From Syntrophomonadaceae bacterium (lineage in GTDB: Bacteria; Bacillota; Dethiobacteria; DTU022): a DNA stretch of 5,971 nt. Below, piece after piece: positions 1 to 5,779 of this stretch. The position numbers were made by a program, and so were the translations under genes. The DNA is taken from positions 1 through 5,971 of the forward strand of contig PWSG01000090.1 of the NCBI GenBank assembly GCA_003564055.1, read 5' to 3'. Every line of letters begins with the position of its first letter. Position 1 is the first letter of the stretch. Below the pieces are notes generated by a model. The model was not told the DNA's origin. It made no database searches and worked only from the letters and a program-made list of their open reading frames with translations.

Positions 1-1418
1 TAGTCGTTCTGGCGGTTATTTCGACCCACCATGATTGTTCGTCCCGATGATGTCTTAAATATTTGCGGTTGAGGGACAGCATCTTTTTTCTTCGAAGTCT
101 TTTTCTTTTCCCTTAAAAAACCTGCTTCGATCATTTCCTGCCTTATTTCTTCCAGGGAGCCCGCGGAGTTAGTTTCAATGGTATAAAGCAGTTCACGGCA
201 GTATTCGATTTCAGTTTTGGTTTTATTAAGCTGTTTTTTTATTTTCTGCTGACCGCTTTTTGCCTTGCGGTATCTGTTGAAATGGTTTTGGGCGTTCGTG
301 CTGACTGTTTTTGACGGATTAAGAGGCACGGTAACCTTATCTTCGGGATTATAAAGGTCAGGAAGAACGACACTTTCGGCTCCTTTTGGCACCCGCTCTT
401 TATAAGCGAGCAGCAGTTCACCGTAAAGACGATGCTGAGACGCCTTTGAAGCAGCCTGCAGCTCTTCGTTTTGGTGTTGCCTTTTTTTTTCAAGAGTTGT
501 GAGGCGTTTTTTAACAGCATTGCCCAGCTTTTCCTTAAGTGCTAATTCGAGGTTTTTACTAATTAAAGTCGTGTAAAATTGATCGAGCATCCTGTTGGTG
601 CTATCGTAAGCAACCTGCTTTTCCCTGGCAAGGTGGAAAAGCGGCATGGCGGCATATATGTTAACATTTGGCAGCAGCACAGGCTGCAGGTTGCCTGAGC
701 TGCTGTCATAAAATAATTTCTTTACTTCGTGAAATAACCTCTGGCAGGAAGCAGCGATATCTTTATGGTCCCATTTTGCTCTAAAGAGCAGCTCCCTTGC
801 TGTAAGCGGACTAACCCCGTTAACAACGTTTAAAAGAGCTTTTTCTGGCGTCAAGCCGGCTGTAGTACAATCATGAAGATTTTTTGTAAACTGTTCCAGT
901 TCCATTTCGATGGGGTCAAGCTTATCCTGTGCCGGAGGAGACTTGTATTTTTCTCCGGGCATAATAACCCGCTTTGGATTTCTCATTCCCGATACAGTTT
1001 TAGCTGCGCCCAGAATAATTCCTTCATCGTTAACTAAAATCAGGTTACTGCGGCGGTTCATGATTTCAGCGATCAACTTAACGGGTCGCAAACCCTCGGG
1101 AGGGTCAAACTTAATTTCTAAAATTCTTTCCAGGTGAGGGTTACTGAAAGAAGCAGCACGCCCACCGACCAGGTACTTGCGCAGCAGCATACAAAATGGC
1201 GAGGGCAGCTCTTTTTTGTGAGGACGTTTCTCGGTTAAATGCGTACGTGCATAATTAGAATCTGTCGAAAACAACAACCCGGGCTGTTTACCCCTGCTGA
1301 AAAGGTGGATAAGGATCTCCCCTAACTCAGTTTCATAGACCTTCTGAACAGGTGTGCCTGACAGTTCACCCTGCAGTTCATCGGTAACAGTTTTCATAAT
1401 CAAGGTATCAAAAGACAT
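1..1418 (-). CDS. rqcH: RqcH / NFACT-family ribosome quality control protein (FbpA-like), C-terminus beyond left edge
   Basis: RqcH binds 50S subunits carrying a stalled peptidyl-tRNA and recruits tRNA-Ala to add a C-terminal alanine tail; older annotations call the family fibronectin-binding protein A. Reading from ATG at 1418 on the minus strand, the frame is open for 472 residues to the window edge. The N-terminus (MSFDTLIMKTVTDEL) and the NFACT-N domain (about 1-170) are typical. The family DR motif reads E97-R98. A MPGEKY...PP segment lies near 155-165 and a helix-hairpin-helix segment (NGVSPLTAREL) near 200. Charged coiled-coil stretches follow, including NAQNHFNRYRKAKSG near 380 and a Lys/Gln-rich helix after it. 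The start of NFACT-R is visible as SSGRTIMVGRNNRQND at the edge. B. subtilis RqcH is about 570 residues, so roughly 100 are missing here. GGGAG lies 11 bases before the start. The gene is divergent from yicC. The frame was checked by hand at both ends and at several internal points; no frameshift was seen. Confidence 0.95.
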   Translation of the reverse strand, partial: MSFDTLIMKTVTDELQGELSGTPVQKVYETELGEILIHLFSRGKQPGLLFSTDSNYARTHLTEKRPHKKELPSPFCMLLRKYLVGGRAASFSNPHLERILEIKFDPPEGLRPVKLIAEIMNRRSNLILVNDEGIILGAAKTVSGMRNPKRVIMPGEKYKSPPAQDKLDPIEMELEQFTKNLHDCTTAGLTPEKALLNVVNGVSPLTARELLFRAKWDHKDIAASCQRLFHEVKKLFYDSSSGNLQPVLLPNVNIYAAMPLFHLAREKQVAYDSTNRMLDQFYTTLISKNLELALKEKLGNAVKKRLTTLEKKRQHQNEELQAASKASQHRLYGELLLAYKERVPKGAESVVLPDLYNPEDKVTVPLNPSKTVSTNAQNHFNRYRKAKSGQQKIKKQLNKTKTEIEYCRELLYTIETNSAGSLEEIRQEMIEAGFLREKKKTSKKKDAVPQPQIFKTSSGRTIMVGRNNRQND

Positions 1419-1441
1419 TACTCTTTCAGCTCCCGCGGTAC

Positions 1442-1470
1442 AGTATAATTCTTCCTGGCTGGCATGGCAA
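1442..1470 (-). promoter_or_regulatory. Sigma-A-type promoter of rqcH
   Basis: On the minus strand, TTGCCA (1465-1470, 5/6 to TTGACA) and TATACT (1442-1447, 5/6 to TATAAT) are separated by exactly 17 bases. Transcription would begin near 1435, giving a 5' leader of only about 17 bases with the GGGAG ribosome-binding site at its very start. This is inferred from motif match and spacing only. Confidence 0.65.
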
Positions 1471-1491
1471 ACCAATTGTTGTAATTAATTC

Positions 1492-1520
1492 TTGAGATTG
1501 CCCCGTTTTGATGATATATT
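1492..1520 (+). promoter_or_regulatory. Sigma-A-type promoter of the yicC-remA-gmk-rpoZ-coaBC operon
   Basis: TTGAGA (1492-1497) and TATATT (1515-1520) have a 17-base spacer, and TG at 1512-1513 makes an extended -10 (TGaTATATT). The predicted start of transcription is near 1527, leaving a leader of about 34 bases that contains AAAGGA. It is the only strong plus-strand promoter I see ahead of the operon. Its -35 is 21 bases from the opposing rqcH -35, so the two promoters may share regulators. Confidence 0.7.
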
Positions 1521-1560
1521 TAACGCAGCAATAGACGACGCAAGTTAAAGGACGATAGCT

Positions 1561-2436
1561 ATGATCAGCAGTATGACCGGTTATGGCCGCGGCAGCAGTT
1601 CAAAAGACGGGTTTACCTTTATTGCCGAGCTTCGCTCAGTAAACCATCGTTATGCCGATTTTTCCCTGCGGCTTCCACGCGAACTATACTCCCTGGAAGA
1701 GCGCATTCGTCGGCAGCTGCAGGAAGCGGTCAAAAGAGGCAGGGTTGAACTCAACCTGGCTCTCGACGAGATGCCTGCGGGTTTACGCCAGGTAAAAGTC
1801 AATTATGACCTTGCTGAAGATTACCACCAGGCGCTGCAGCTGCTTTCCTCGCGGTTGGGGCTCTCCGAAAAAGTGAAGTTGAAGCATCTTTTGCAGATGC
1901 CTGAACTCTTTAAACCCGGAGGCATTACCTTAACTGAAGAGCAGGTCTGGCCTATAGTCAGCGCTGCACTGCAGGAAGCTCTCGATCAGCTCCTTAAGCA
2001 GCGAAGAACTGAAGGAGAAAACCTTTGCCGCGATTTACTGGATCGGTGCAGTCACCTTGAGGAAATGGTCGAAACAGCTTCGCACTGTGCTGAAGAGGCA
2101 AAAGAAGACTGCCGCCGCCGCACCGAACAAAAATTCGAAGAACTGCTTGCAGGCAAGTTTGAAGAAACCAGGCTTTTGATGGAATGCGCCCTGCTGGTTG
2201 AAAAAATGGGAGTCGATGAAGAACTTGTTCGTCTAAAAAGCCACATTGAAGCTTTTCGCACAAACCTGACCGGTTCAGATCCTGCCGGTCGCAAGCTTGA
2301 TTTTATTGCTCAGGAAATGTTTCGGGAGGTAAATACAATCGGTTCAAAAGCGGCAGATTACCGCCTGACCAATATCATAGTTGAGCTAAAAGCTGAACTC
2401 GAAAAAATACGTGAACAAATACAGAACCTGGAGTAA
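1561..2436 (+). CDS. yicC: YicC/YloC family endoribonuclease
   Basis: This 291-residue protein belongs to the YicC family (YloC in B. subtilis), which acts as an endoribonuclease in the cytoplasm and has been linked to RNA turnover and stationary-phase survival. The N-terminal YicC domain opens with [10 protein letters not shown] and continues with [17 protein letters not shown] (about 23-39). A long charged, coiled-coil-like middle (about 135-225) follows. The C-terminal DUF1732 domain carries the family signature [20 protein letters not shown] then IGSKAAD (about 260-285). The length is normal for the family. The ATG is preceded by AAAGGA at 1547-1552, 8 bases upstream, and the conserved N-terminal motif begins at once, so the start is secure. 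It is the first gene of the operon; remA follows after 17 bases. Family assignment is firm; the substrate in this organism is unknown. Confidence 0.96.
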   Translation: MISSMTGYGRGSSSKDGFTFIAELRSVNHRYADFSLRLPRELYSLEERIRRQLQEAVKRGRVELNLALDEMPAGLRQVKVNYDLAEDYHQALQLLSSRLGLSEKVKLKHLLQMPELFKPGGITLTEEQVWPIVSAALQEALDQLLKQRRTEGENLCRDLLDRCSHLEEMVETASHCAEEAKEDCRRRTEQKFEELLAGKFEETRLLMECALLVEKMGVDEELVRLKSHIEAFRTNLTGSDPAGRKLDFIAQEMFREVNTIGSKAADYRLTNIIVELKAELEKIREQIQNLE

Positions 2437-2453
2437 AAAAGGGGGGAGTCTGG

Positions 2454-2726
2454 ATGAGTATTAAATTGATAAATATCGGTTTCGGTAATATTGTATCTGC
2501 TTCCCGCATCATCTCTATCGTCAGTCCTGAGTCTGCGCCCATAAAAAGGGTTGTCAGTGAAGCCCGGGAGCGCGGGTTGTTAATAGATGCTACATATGGA
2601 CGGCGGACAAGAGCGGTCATCATTGCTGACAGCGGGCATGTAATTCTTTCGGCAGTCCAACCCGAAACAGTCAAACACCGGCTTCAGGCTCGTGAACCGC
2701 ATATCGAAAATGCGGAAGTAGAATAA
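2454..2726 (+). CDS. remA: RemA/DUF370 family DNA-binding regulator
   Basis: RemA is a small DNA-binding protein that activates biofilm matrix operons and osmolyte genes in B. subtilis; it forms ring-like oligomers that wrap DNA. This copy has 90 residues, close to the Bacillus protein (about 89). It contains the near-invariant stretches [34 protein letters not shown] and [13 protein letters not shown]18, R50 and R51, the arginines reported to matter for DNA binding in RemA, are at the expected positions. The ATG has a very G-rich Shine-Dalgarno (GGGGGGAG, 2441-2448). The gene sits between yicC and gmk, as in many Firmicutes, including non-Bacillus species without the known matrix operons. 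The family is certain, but the target promoters in this host are not known. Confidence 0.97.
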   Translation: MSIKLINIGFGNIVSASRIISIVSPESAPIKRVVSEARERGLLIDATYGRRTRAVIIADSGHVILSAVQPETVKHRLQAREPHIENAEVE

Positions 2727-2744
2727 ACTGCGCAGGAGGTATTT

Positions 2745-3353
2745 ATGGCTGAAGGGATTCTACTAATTGTGTCGGGTCCATCTGGGGTTGGTAAAGGTAC
2801 TGTTTGCCGTCACTTAATGGCGACGAGAGAAACGGTGAAGCTGTCGGTTTCCACTACTACCCGCCCGCCGCGTCCAGCAGAAAAGGAAGGAATTGATTAT
2901 CATTTCACTTCTGCACCCGTCTTTAAAAAAATGATTGAAGAAGGCGCTTTCTTAGAATGGGCAGTTGTTCATGATCATTTTTATGGTACAGGTCTTTCTG
3001 CAGTGCAAAGATCTTTATCAAGTGGTGAAGTACTTATTTTGGAAATAGATGTTCAGGGAGCTGTCCAGGTTATGGAAAAGCTTCCCGAAGCCGTCTCCAT
3101 TTTTATGGCACCCCCATCATTGGAAGCCCTGGAAGCGAGAATTAGCGGGCGTGGAACTGAAAGTATAGAAAAAATACATCGCCGTCTGAAAACGGCGCGC
3201 AGGGAAATGGAATCCTTTTACCTTTATGATTATATTATTGTCAACGATAAAGTAGAGAAAGCCGCCGGGCTGATCGGCTCCGTGATAGATGCTGAAAAAT
3301 GCAGAGTGAGCCGCGGAGTCAGACCGCCGGGCTGGGGAGGTGAAAAGAAATGA
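2745..3353 (+). CDS. gmk: Guanylate kinase
   Basis: Gmk converts GMP and ATP to GDP and ADP, a required step in guanine nucleotide synthesis in the cytoplasm. The 202-residue length is normal. The P-loop GPSGVGKGT is at 11-19. The GMP-binding region holds S36, the TTRPPRP segment with R40 and R43, and Y52 in GIDYHF. E71 follows in FLEW and Y80 in FYGT. The segment LILEIDVQGA is at 97-106 and carries the magnesium-site aspartate D102. The lid region has arginines in SGRGTES and HRRLKTAR (about 134-152), and the late VND motif is at 166-168. AGGAGGT (2734-2740) lies just before the ATG. Its last codons encode GWGGEKK because they contain the Shine-Dalgarno of rpoZ, and its TGA overlaps the rpoZ ATG by four bases (ATGA), which suggests translational coupling. 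Confidence 0.97.
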   Translation: MAEGILLIVSGPSGVGKGTVCRHLMATRETVKLSVSTTTRPPRPAEKEGIDYHFTSAPVFKKMIEEGAFLEWAVVHDHFYGTGLSAVQRSLSSGEVLILEIDVQGAVQVMEKLPEAVSIFMAPPSLEALEARISGRGTESIEKIHRRLKTARREMESFYLYDYIIVNDKVEKAAGLIGSVIDAEKCRVSRGVRPPGWGGEKK

Positions 3354-3556
3354 TTTATCCTTCGATCGACGATCTTTTGAAAATGGTTGACAGCAAGTAT
3401 ACTCTTGTTATTTCGGCAGCCAAAAGGGGACGTCAGCTTCGCAATGGCAGCAGAAAAACAATAGAAACCAATCATCGCAAAGATGTAACCACAGCTTTGC
3501 ATGAAATAGAAGCGGGTAATATCGAGTATGAAAGGATCCGAGACGGTATTAAGTAG
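3350..3556 (+). CDS. rpoZ: DNA-directed RNA polymerase omega subunit
   Basis: Omega binds the beta-prime subunit and helps assemble and stabilise RNA polymerase. The 68-residue length is typical for Firmicutes. The N-terminal motif YPSIDDLLKMVDSKYTLV (3-20) is followed by the conserved AAKRGRQL helix (about 23-30), with G27 where many homologues have Ala, and then by TTALHEIEAG (about 47-56). The ATG overlaps the gmk stop codon. GGGGAGGTG (3334-3342) is a strong ribosome-binding site 7 bases upstream. The position directly after gmk and before coaBC is the standard Firmicutes arrangement. The last bases include the GGAG used by coaBC. Confidence 0.96.
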   Translation: MIYPSIDDLLKMVDSKYTLVISAAKRGRQLRNGSRKTIETNHRKDVTTALHEIEAGNIEYERIRDGIK

Positions 3557-3570
3557 GAGTGTTTTAATTG
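3556..3570 (+). promoter_or_regulatory. Shine-Dalgarno and TTG start of coaBC
   Basis: GGAG at 3556-3559 overlaps the last base of the rpoZ stop codon. After an 8-base spacer comes TTG at 3568-3570. There is no in-frame ATG or GTG close by, and the next residues already belong to the conserved flavoprotein motif, so a TTG start is the best reading. The site implies that ribosomes leaving rpoZ can reinitiate on coaBC. Confidence 0.8.
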
Positions 3571-4746
3571 AAAAAAGTCATCCTGGGTGTAACGGGCGGT
3601 ATTGCCGCCTATAAAGCAGCTGAACTGGCCAGGGTTTTTATGCGCAGCGGCGCCGAAGTCCAGGTAGTGATGACTCCGGCAGCTTCTGAATTTATTGCCC
3701 CGCTTACTTTTCAAACCCTGACCGGGTATCCGGCTTATACTGAGATGTATACTGAGCGGTCAAGAGAAAAAATACGTCATATAGATCTGCTCAGTGAAGC
3801 AGATCTATTGGTCATCGCCCCGGCTTCAGCAAATACCATTGCTAAGATGGCCCGTGGTTTTGCCGACAACCTGCTGACCGCACTTTACCTGGCAGCAGAA
3901 TGCCCTGTAATTGTTGTTCCTTCCATGAATGTAAACATGCTTAAACATCCTGCGGTGAGAGAAAACATTGCTCAGCTCTGCCGGCATGGCTGCCTTGTAA
4001 TGGACCCGGATGAAGGAGAACTGGCCTGCGGGGTTTACGGCAGCGGCCGGATGCCGGACCCGGTTGATATTTATAAGTTTACCAGGGCAGCGCTTACACC
4101 AAAAGATTTCAAAGACATAAAAGCTATTGTTACTGCCGGACCGACTCGTGAACCGCTCGATCCGGTGCGCTTCCTTAGCAATCCATCAAGCGGTTTGATG
4201 GGCTATTCGCTGGCCCGGGCTTTAAGCGAGCGCGGTGCGGAAGTAACCTTAATTAGCGGACCTACCCACTTAAGCCCCCCGGCTGGAGTTAAGACACTAA
4301 TGGTTAATACGGCTGAAGAAATGTACAGGGCAGTTTTTGACAACTATGAGAACTGTCACCTGGTATTTAAAGCAGCTGCTGTTTCGGATTTTCGGCCTCT
4401 TTATGAGAAAGGTGAAAAGGTTAAAAAGGCTGATGCCGTTTATACTCTTGAACTGGCTCCTAATCAAGACATCCTCTTAGAAATGGGTAAACGAAAAGGC
4501 AGCCGCCTTTTAATTGGTTTTGCTGCTGAAACTGAAGAAGCGGTAGAAAATGCTCACGATAAACTGCTGCGAAAGAACCTTGATTTGATTATTGTAAATA
4601 ATCTAAAGGAGCCGGGTGCAGGCTTTGCAGTTTCCACAAACAGGGTTTCAATCATTAACCGCAGTGGAGAAATAGAAAAACTGCCCCTGATGGAAAAAGA
4701 AAAGCTTGCTCATCATATTCTTGATCGGGCAGCGGAATTATTATAG
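3568..4746 (+). CDS. coaBC: Bifunctional phosphopantothenoylcysteine decarboxylase / phosphopantothenate-cysteine ligase
   Basis: CoaBC carries out two consecutive steps of coenzyme A synthesis: joining cysteine to 4'-phosphopantothenate (CoaB), then decarboxylating the product to 4'-phosphopantetheine with FMN (CoaC). The 392 residues match the family. The N-terminal flavoprotein domain (about 1-175) has GVTGGIAAYKAAEL at 7-20, the catalytic histidine H71 in IRHIDL, PASANTIAKMA at 85-95, the PSMNVNM motif at 118-124 and ACGVYGSGRM with Cys154 on the substrate flap. The CoaB domain (about 183-392) has TAGPTREPLDPVRFLSN at 189-205, AAAVSDFRP at 269-277, the lysine cluster VKK at 286-288 and GFAAET at 317-322. 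The usual SSGK reads SSGL (L210). The start is TTG at 3568, chosen because GGAG at 3556-3559 is 8 bases upstream and the conserved KKVILGVTGG begins immediately. It is the last gene of the operon; the expected priA does not follow. Confidence 0.96.
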   Translation: MKKVILGVTGGIAAYKAAELARVFMRSGAEVQVVMTPAASEFIAPLTFQTLTGYPAYTEMYTERSREKIRHIDLLSEADLLVIAPASANTIAKMARGFADNLLTALYLAAECPVIVVPSMNVNMLKHPAVRENIAQLCRHGCLVMDPDEGELACGVYGSGRMPDPVDIYKFTRAALTPKDFKDIKAIVTAGPTREPLDPVRFLSNPSSGLMGYSLARALSERGAEVTLISGPTHLSPPAGVKTLMVNTAEEMYRAVFDNYENCHLVFKAAAVSDFRPLYEKGEKVKKADAVYTLELAPNQDILLEMGKRKGSRLLIGFAAETEEAVENAHDKLLRKNLDLIIVNNLKEPGAGFAVSTNRVSIINRSGEIEKLPLMEKEKLAHHILDRAAELL

Positions 4747-5358
4747 AACAAGCTCCAGCAGGTGTGGGGTAATCATAATTTCTACGAAAGCGGCAGTAAT
4801 TAAAAACAAAACAGTTAAGGGCAAAACAGAAATAGCTTCCTTCCAGATATAGCGAAAGCTTTGCAGTCTTGTCATATTCGGCAAAGGTGAAGCGATGCAG
4901 TGATACCCAAATTTTAAGCCCAGTCCGCCGCAAAGGAAAAAGGCAAACAACTCGAATATTCCGTGCGGCAGGATACCCAGAACAATGAGTTGCAGAAGGG
5001 GTATTTCCTGACCTGCTGCCAGAGAAAAGATAATCCCGACAAGGGCTCCGTTAAAGCCTAAAGTAACGAGGGGAGAAATTCCTGCAAAAACGCCAAGCAG
5101 CAGCATCTGGACCATCGATAAAAAATTATTCATAAAAACAAGCAGAATGCTGATTGCAGGGTGTGCGTCCATGATGAAATCGAAAAGACCCAGCAGCTGC
5201 TCGAATTGGACGTCTGTAATCACTGTGCCCGCATCTTCTTCAGCTGGTGCGGCAAAAGAAAAGATTACAGAACAGATCAAAAAGATTGACGCAGCAAAAA
5301 AAATCCAGCTGCGGTTACCATTAATAACCCTGCTTACAGGGAAAAAAATAACAAACAT
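4741..5358 (-). CDS. SpoIIM/DUF95 (COG1300) family integral membrane protein
   Basis: From ATG at 5358 the protein has 205 residues and about five hydrophobic segments (roughly 18-37, 69-91, 95-117, 121-147 and 174-195). Family features are MNNFL near 76-80, FAGISPLVTLGFNG (91-104) and the signature ILPHGIFELFAFFL (129-142), followed by a glycine-rich helix and GLKFG. The short N-terminal arm before helix 1 and a loop of about 30 residues between helices 1 and 2 fit the family. An upstream ATG at 5397 would add 13 residues. I prefer 5358 because AGAAGG lies 7 bases before it and because a candidate -10 box covers the 5397 ATG. Proteins of this family are often annotated stage II sporulation protein M, but B. 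subtilis SpoIIM, which remodels peptidoglycan during engulfment, looks clearly different. A sporulation role is therefore unproven and no symbol is given. Its stop codon overlaps the end of convergent coaBC. Confidence 0.85.
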   Translation of the reverse strand: MFVIFFPVSRVINGNRSWIFFAASIFLICSVIFSFAAPAEEDAGTVITDVQFEQLLGLFDFIMDAHPAISILLVFMNNFLSMVQMLLLGVFAGISPLVTLGFNGALVGIIFSLAAGQEIPLLQLIVLGILPHGIFELFAFFLCGGLGLKFGYHCIASPLPNMTRLQSFRYIWKEAISVLPLTVLFLITAAFVEIMITPHLLELVL

Positions 5359-5375
5359 AAAAGGACCTTCTTTCA
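5359..5375 (-). promoter_or_regulatory. Ribosome-binding site that decides the start of the SpoIIM-family gene
   Basis: On the minus strand the sequence reads AAAGAAGGTCCTTTT and then ATG at 5358. AGAAGG has a 7-base spacer, a good match to the Shine-Dalgarno consensus. The alternative ATG at 5397 has only a weak AGGCTG upstream. This favours the 205-residue form over the 218-residue form. Confidence 0.6.
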
Positions 5376-5392
5376 CAGGCTTTAATAATCTT

Positions 5393-5421
5393 ATCATAAC
5401 TATTCAGCCTATTATTGTCTT
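5393..5421 (-). promoter_or_regulatory. Candidate promoter of the SpoIIM-family gene
   Basis: On the minus strand, AAGACA (5416-5421, 4/6 to TTGACA) is followed after 17 bases by TATGAT (5393-5398, 5/6 to TATAAT). Transcription would begin near 5386, downstream of the alternative ATG at 5397 and about 28 bases before the ATG at 5358. I saw no convincing sigma-E-type sequence (CATATT-like -35, CATACA-like -10), which would have been expected for a mother-cell sporulation gene. Confidence 0.4.
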
Positions 5422-5439
5422 TGTTGAATGATAACCGGC

Positions 5440-5534
5440 GCCATGGGGACGGTTCGAACGTCTTAAGTAATCTGGTTTCTGACCTCTGTTTTCTTAACTT
5501 TAATACCGGAGCCGGTGGAACCTTCCCCTTTGGC
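5440..5534. repeat. Imperfect inverted repeat around GGGGACGGTTC (possible REP/MITE-like remnant)
   Basis: GGGGACGGTTC at 5445-5455 is mirrored by GAACCTTCCCC at 5518-5528, matching at 10 of 11 positions. The similarity extends outward: GCCA at 5440-5443 on the left and TTTGGC at 5529-5534 on the right, with a one-base gap. The inner 62 bases include the palindrome GTTCGAAC (5452-5459, overlapping the left arm) and ACCGGAGCCGGT (5506-5517). The core resembles GGGGACGGTTC-type sequences that I associate with dispersed REP or IS200-like elements; that link is from memory and unverified here. No transposase is present. Confidence 0.45.
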
Positions 5535-5549
5535 TTAGCGGGCTATGCC
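5532..5549. repeat. Small hairpin, GGC-T-TAG / CTA-T-GCC with CGGG loop
   Basis: GGC (5532-5534) pairs with GCC (5547-5549) and TAG (5536-5538) with CTA (5543-5545), with a T-T mismatch between the two stem parts and a four-base loop CGGG. It abuts the right arm of the inverted repeat. No T-tract follows on either strand, so it is not a standard terminator. Confidence 0.35.
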
Positions 5550-5600
5550 TGAATAGTTACATCTTATCAAAATTATTGAAAGCGGTAAACAGAAGTAATT

Positions 5601-5637
5601 TTTAGGTAGTGTAAACTTTAGGTAGGTTTTAGGTAGG
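5601..5637 (+). repeat. Three direct copies of TTTAGGTAG upstream of the dockerin gene
   Basis: Exact TTTAGGTAG copies start at 5601, 5617 and 5628; the last two extend to TTTAGGTAGG. Start-to-start distances are 16 and 11 bases, the latter about one helical turn. They lie about 55-90 bases upstream of the candidate -10 of the dockerin gene. This is the spacing expected of direct-repeat operators for OmpR/PhoP-type response regulators, but no regulator is identified. Confidence 0.5.
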
Positions 5638-5688
5638 TAATTAAGGGGTTTTTTTACAAAAGATTTACTCCACTTAATCTTTTAATTG

Positions 5689-5697
5689 TGATAAAAT
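5689..5697 (+). promoter_or_regulatory. Candidate extended -10 promoter of the dockerin-domain gene
   Basis: TGaTAAAAT (5689-5697) matches an extended -10 element, with transcription expected near 5704. No good -35 lies 16-18 bases upstream (TCCACT at 17), so the promoter would depend on the TG extension or on an activator, possibly one bound at the TTTAGGTAG repeats. The resulting leader is about 76 bases. Confidence 0.4.
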
Positions 5698-5779
5698 ATA
5701 CGAAAGGTTAATATAGAGCCATTAAAGAAAAATAAGTGTATGGACATCGCTATCATTATGGAAGACAGAGGTGAGTTAT

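Larger units (their letters stand above)
5398..5779. other. Intergenic region of about 380 bp with repeats and promoter, no gene
   Basis: No open frame with family-like content is present on either strand between the SpoIIM-family gene and the dockerin gene. From left to right it holds the candidate minus-strand promoter, an imperfect inverted repeat (5440-5534), a small hairpin (5532-5549), three TTTAGGTAG copies (5601-5637), an AT-rich stretch with an extended -10 promoter (5689-5697) and a leader of about 75 bases. A hand count over 5581-5760 gives 52 G+C of 180 (about 29%), well below the neighbouring housekeeping genes. Confidence 0.75.

Noticed and set aside
910..1137. Plus-strand reading frame opposite rqcH
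   Set aside because: It is antisense to a clear NFACT-N coding sequence, with no family features or ribosome-binding site; it is a shadow frame.
2375..2674. Minus-strand reading frame opposite remA
   Set aside because: It is antisense to the highly conserved RemA coding region and carries no recognisable motif of its own.
4741..4800. Bidirectional terminator between coaBC and the SpoIIM-family gene
   Set aside because: I found only weak partial pairing (GCTCCAGC region) and no T-tract on either strand.
5147..5431. Plus-strand reading frame opposite the SpoIIM-family gene
   Set aside because: Low-complexity composition, antisense to the membrane helices of the real gene, and no ribosome-binding site.
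5500..5560. Possible riboswitch (GEMM-like) suggested by GGAGCCGGT and a GC-rich fold
   Set aside because: The conserved GEMM segments and the tetraloop-receptor pattern are missing, and it lies upstream of the predicted transcript start for the dockerin gene.
5601..5637. TTTAGGTAG copies as a CRISPR array
   Set aside because: The repeats are only 9-10 bases with 2-7 base gaps, far too short for repeats and spacers.
5645..5655. GGGG followed by a run of T, like the end of a terminator
   Set aside because: There is no stem upstream of the T-tract, and no plus-strand gene ends nearby.
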